Below, one piece after another: positions 61,836 through 64,000 of a DNA stretch of 64,000 nt; within the stretch, counting starts at the first letter, position 1, and each line of letters opens with the position of its first letter. The position numbers were made by a program, and so were the translations under genes. The stretch is taken from the NCBI GenBank assembly GCA_021848345.1, contig JAJZUV010000014.1:1-64000 (forward strand), in the 5' to 3' direction. The DNA comes from Pseudomonadota bacterium. Its GTDB lineage: Bacteria > Pseudomonadota > Gammaproteobacteria > Burkholderiales > Burkholderiaceae_C. The notes beneath the pieces are model-generated. The model worked only from the letters and a program-made list of their open reading frames with translations. It searched no databases and was not told where the DNA came from.

Positions 61836-63100
61836 CACGGCCGCTGCAGCCCCCGGTGCGGCGCGACCCGCTGCGGCGCACGCCGCGCATGACCTTGCCG
61901 CCGGCGCAGCGAGGACGCGTCGCGCTGGGCCTGGGCGCCGCCGCCGCCGAGGGGCGATTCGCGCTGCAGGTGTGCGCCGACTGCGGTCGCGTGCAGTATC
62001 CGCCGCGCGAGGCCTGCGTGGCCTGTTCCTCGCCGCGCCTGCCGTGGCGCAGCCAGGGCGGCGAGGGCGTGCTGCTGGCGCATACCCGCCTGGAGCACAG
62101 CAACGATCCCTATTTCCGCGAGCGCCTGCCCTGGCGCGTGGGCATGGTGCGCCTGGACGCCGGCCCCTGCGTGATGGCGCACCTGCACGGCGACGTCGCC
62201 GACCCCGGCCCGCCGGGTCCGCCGAGTCGCGTGCGGGTGGTGGCGCGCCTGGACCGCGCCGGCGCGCCGGTGCTGCTCGCCCTGCCCCTGGAGGAGACCC
62301 CGTATATGCACGACGATCCCTTGTTGCGCGAGATGGGCGCCGACCCACGGTTTCGCAAGGTACTGGTCACCGACGGCAAGTCGGCCACTGGGCAGGCGCT
62401 GGCGCGCGCCCTGGTCGAGGCCGGCGCCGAGCGCGTGTGGCTGGGCTGCGCCGAGCCCTGGAAGCGCGCCCCCGGCCTGGAGGCGCTGAGCGCGCTGCCC
62501 CAGGTCACGCCGGTGGACCTGGACCTGGGCGACGAGGGTTCGGTGCGCGAGCTCGGCGCGCGCATCGGCGGCAAGGTGGACATCCTGGTCAGCAACGCCG
62601 AGTACCTGCGTGGAGGCGGCATCGAGTCGCCGCGCGGCACCCTCAACGCGCGCTCCGAGATGGACCTGCACTACTTCGGGCTGCTGCGCCTGGCGCAGGC
62701 CTTCGCACCCGCGCTGCGCGCGCGCGCGGCCGACGGTGTGGCCCATGCCTGCGCCTGGGTCAACGTGCTGTCGGTGTACGCGCTGGCCAACTACCCGCCG
62801 CAGGGCACCTATTCGGCCTCGATGGCGGCGGCGCTGTCGCTGGCCCAGGGCCTGCGTGCCCAGCTGCGCGCCGGCGGCATCCGCGTGCTCAACGTGTTCC
62901 CGGGCCCGATCGACCACGAATGGAACCAGGAGCTGCCGCCGCCCAAGCTGGCGCCGCGCGCGCTGGCCGCCGCCGTGGTGGCGGGGCTGCGCGACGGCAT
63001 CGAGGACCTGTACCCGGGCGACGTGGCGCAGGAATGGCGGGAGCGCTGGCGCGCCGACCCGAAGGCGATGGAACACGAACTCGCGATGCAGGGAGCCTGA
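61832..63100 (+). CDS. DUF35 (zinc-ribbon/OB-fold)-SDR fusion protein
   Basis: A 422-residue two-part protein overlapping the thiolase gene by 4 bases. Residues about 40-155 form a DUF35 unit: rubredoxin-like zinc ribbon C48-x2-C51 and C62-x2-C65 (CADCGRVQYPPREACVAC), then an OB-fold. Residues about 175-400 are an SDR domain: VTDGKSATGQALA, ILVSNAEYL, S314 and Y327 (YSASM). The catalytic Lys is Met331, so the SDR part may be impaired. DUF35 proteins usually stand alone and bind SCP-x thiolases as regulators or lid subunits. Fusion to an SDR is unusual. Confidence 0.85.
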   Translation: MTRPLQPPVRRDPLRRTPRMTLPPAQRGRVALGLGAAAAEGRFALQVCADCGRVQYPPREACVACSSPRLPWRSQGGEGVLLAHTRLEHSNDPYFRERLPWRVGMVRLDAGPCVMAHLHGDVADPGPPGPPSRVRVVARLDRAGAPVLLALPLEETPYMHDDPLLREMGADPRFRKVLVTDGKSATGQALARALVEAGAERVWLGCAEPWKRAPGLEALSALPQVTPVDLDLGDEGSVRELGARIGGKVDILVSNAEYLRGGGIESPRGTLNARSEMDLHYFGLLRLAQAFAPALRARAADGVAHACAWVNVLSVYALANYPPQGTYSASMAAALSLAQGLRAQLRAGGIRVLNVFPGPIDHEWNQELPPPKLAPRALAAAVVAGLRDGIEDLYPGDVAQEWRERWRADPKAMEHELAMQGA

Positions 63101-63101
63101 C

Positions 63102-63935
63102 GTGAACCCGGAAAGCCCGACGGCCGGCGACGCCGGCTCCATCCTCGGCGCCCTGGTGGGTGCGCTGGCGCGCGGCAGCATCCGCGTCATCGACCTGACC
63201 CAGACCCTCAGCCCTTCCTTCCCGCAAATCGCGCTGCCGCCCGAGTTCGGGCAGTGCCAGCCCTTCCGCCTCGAGGAGATCTCGCGCTACGACGAGCGCG
63301 GCCCGGCCTGGTACTGGAACAACTTTTCCTGCGGCGAGCACACCGGAACCCATTTCGACGCCCCCATCCACTGGGTCAGCGGCCGCGACCTGCCGAACAA
63401 TTCGGTGGACACCATCGACGTGCGCCACTTCGTCGCGCCGGCCTGTGTCATCGACTGCAGCGCGCAGGCCCGCGACAACCCCGACTACCTGCTGACGGTG
63501 GCCGACATCGAGGCCTTCGAGGCCGCGCACGGGCGCATCCCCGCCGGGGCCTGGGTGCTCATGCGCACCGACTGGTCCAAGCGCAGCGATCCGCGCGAGT
63601 TCCAGAATTTCGACGCCACCGGTCAGCACACGCCCGGGCCCGGGGTGGAGGCGGTGCGCTTCCTGGTCGAGCAGCGCGACGTGCTCGGCTTCGGCTCGGA
63701 GGCCATCGGCACCGACGCCGGGCAGGGCTACCACCTGCTGCCCCCGTATCCCTGCCATTCCATGATGCACGGCAGCGGGCGCTACGGCCTGCAGTGCCTG
63801 ACCCGGCTCGACGAGCTTCCTCCCACCGGCGCGGTCATCGTCGGGGCTCCGCTCAAGATCGAGCGCGGCAGCGGCTCCCCGCTGCGCGTGCTGGCCCTGG
63901 TGGACGACGCGGCGGCGGGAAGGGGGCGGCGATGA
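63102..63935 (+). CDS. Cyclase-family metal-dependent hydrolase
   Basis: A 277-residue protein of the kynurenine-formamidase/cyclase family. The metal site is HTGTHFDAPIHW (HxGTHxDxPxH), preceded by the start IDLTQTLSPSFPQIALPPEF and followed by HLLPPYPCHSMMHGSGRYGL at the end. Members hydrolyse amide, ester or lactone bonds with a metal ion. The GTG start at 63102-63104 has GGAG (63092-63095) upstream and lies 1 base after the DUF35-SDR stop; no Met start is nearer. It probably hydrolyses a pathway intermediate, for example a lactone or enol ester (inference). Confidence 0.88.
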   Translation: MNPESPTAGDAGSILGALVGALARGSIRVIDLTQTLSPSFPQIALPPEFGQCQPFRLEEISRYDERGPAWYWNNFSCGEHTGTHFDAPIHWVSGRDLPNNSVDTIDVRHFVAPACVIDCSAQARDNPDYLLTVADIEAFEAAHGRIPAGAWVLMRTDWSKRSDPREFQNFDATGQHTPGPGVEAVRFLVEQRDVLGFGSEAIGTDAGQGYHLLPPYPCHSMMHGSGRYGLQCLTRLDELPPTGAVIVGAPLKIERGSGSPLRVLALVDDAAAGRGRR

Positions 63936-64000
63936 ACCCGGCGACGGATGCGAACCCGGGAGCAGCCGGCATCGCGGTGGTCACCGGCGGCAGCGTCGGC
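63932..64000 (+). CDS. SDR-family oxidoreductase, cut by the right edge
   Basis: Only 23 residues are in the window. They end in IAVVTGGSVG, the start of the TGxxxGxG cofactor loop of an SDR. The ATG overlaps the cyclase stop (ATGA), so it continues the same operon. It may be the diol or alcohol dehydrogenase following the ring oxygenase; its substrate cannot be read. Confidence 0.75.
   Translation, partial: MNPATDANPGAAGIAVVTGGSVG

Overview
The window is strongly GC-rich chromosomal DNA with tightly packed genes. Its conserved blocks (mreB-mreC-mreD-mrdA-rodA divergent from gatC-gatA-gatB, then xth) fit a betaproteobacterium of the order Burkholderiales. The genus cannot be fixed from sequence alone. 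No rRNA, complete tRNA, transposase, phage gene or CRISPR array is visible.

Region by region: 1-2 kb holds the start of a Tat-exported branched-chain amino-acid-type ABC binding protein and a secreted DsrE-like protein. 2-8 kb is the rod-shape and elongation operon (MreBCD, PBP2, RodA), read leftward. 8-13 kb is the GatCAB amidotransferase, a small secreted DUF4124-like protein and exonuclease III. 13-22 kb is a one-way gene train: an EamA exporter, an SDR without the YxxxK motif, an AsnB-type amidotransferase, an AMP ligase, a stand-alone carrier protein, a NadE-like ligase, a PrmC-like methyltransferase with APPY in place of NPPY, and a GNAT protein. It looks like an undescribed small-molecule pathway. 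22-26 kb is a fused indolepyruvate ferredoxin oxidoreductase with a divergent Lrp/AsnC regulator. 26-30 kb is one large c-di-GMP phosphodiesterase sensor.

30-37 kb encodes cytochrome bd: cydDC runs rightward and converges on a leftward cydA-cydB-cydX unit across a hairpin-rich spacer. Divergent from cydA, 37-43.6 kb is a type IV pilin operon (PilE-like, FimT/GspH, PilV, PilW, PilX). It ends in a PilY1-like protein that carries an L-type lectin domain in the N-terminal half and keeps a PilY1-type beta-propeller at the C-terminus. 43.6-53.3 kb is mixed: AlkA, a GNAT acetyltransferase, a DHA2 exporter, the dgdR/dgdA pair for 2,2-dialkylglycine decarboxylase, two MFS carriers, a signal-less solute-binding-fold protein and an alpha/beta hydrolase.

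53.5 kb to the right edge is a catabolic cluster: an opine-type dehydrogenase, a 3-hydroxyacyl-CoA dehydrogenase, a MarR regulator, a two-component Rieske oxygenase (VanB-type reductase, alpha and beta subunits), a CoA ligase, a Cys-less SCP-x thiolase, a DUF35-SDR fusion, a cyclase-family hydrolase and a truncated SDR. The order suggests that an aromatic or cyclic acid is hydroxylated, activated to a CoA ester and shortened by an oxidation or retro-aldol step. The best candidates for something new are the 14.9-21.7 kb operon, the lectin-bearing PilY1 and the thiolase/DUF35-SDR pair.
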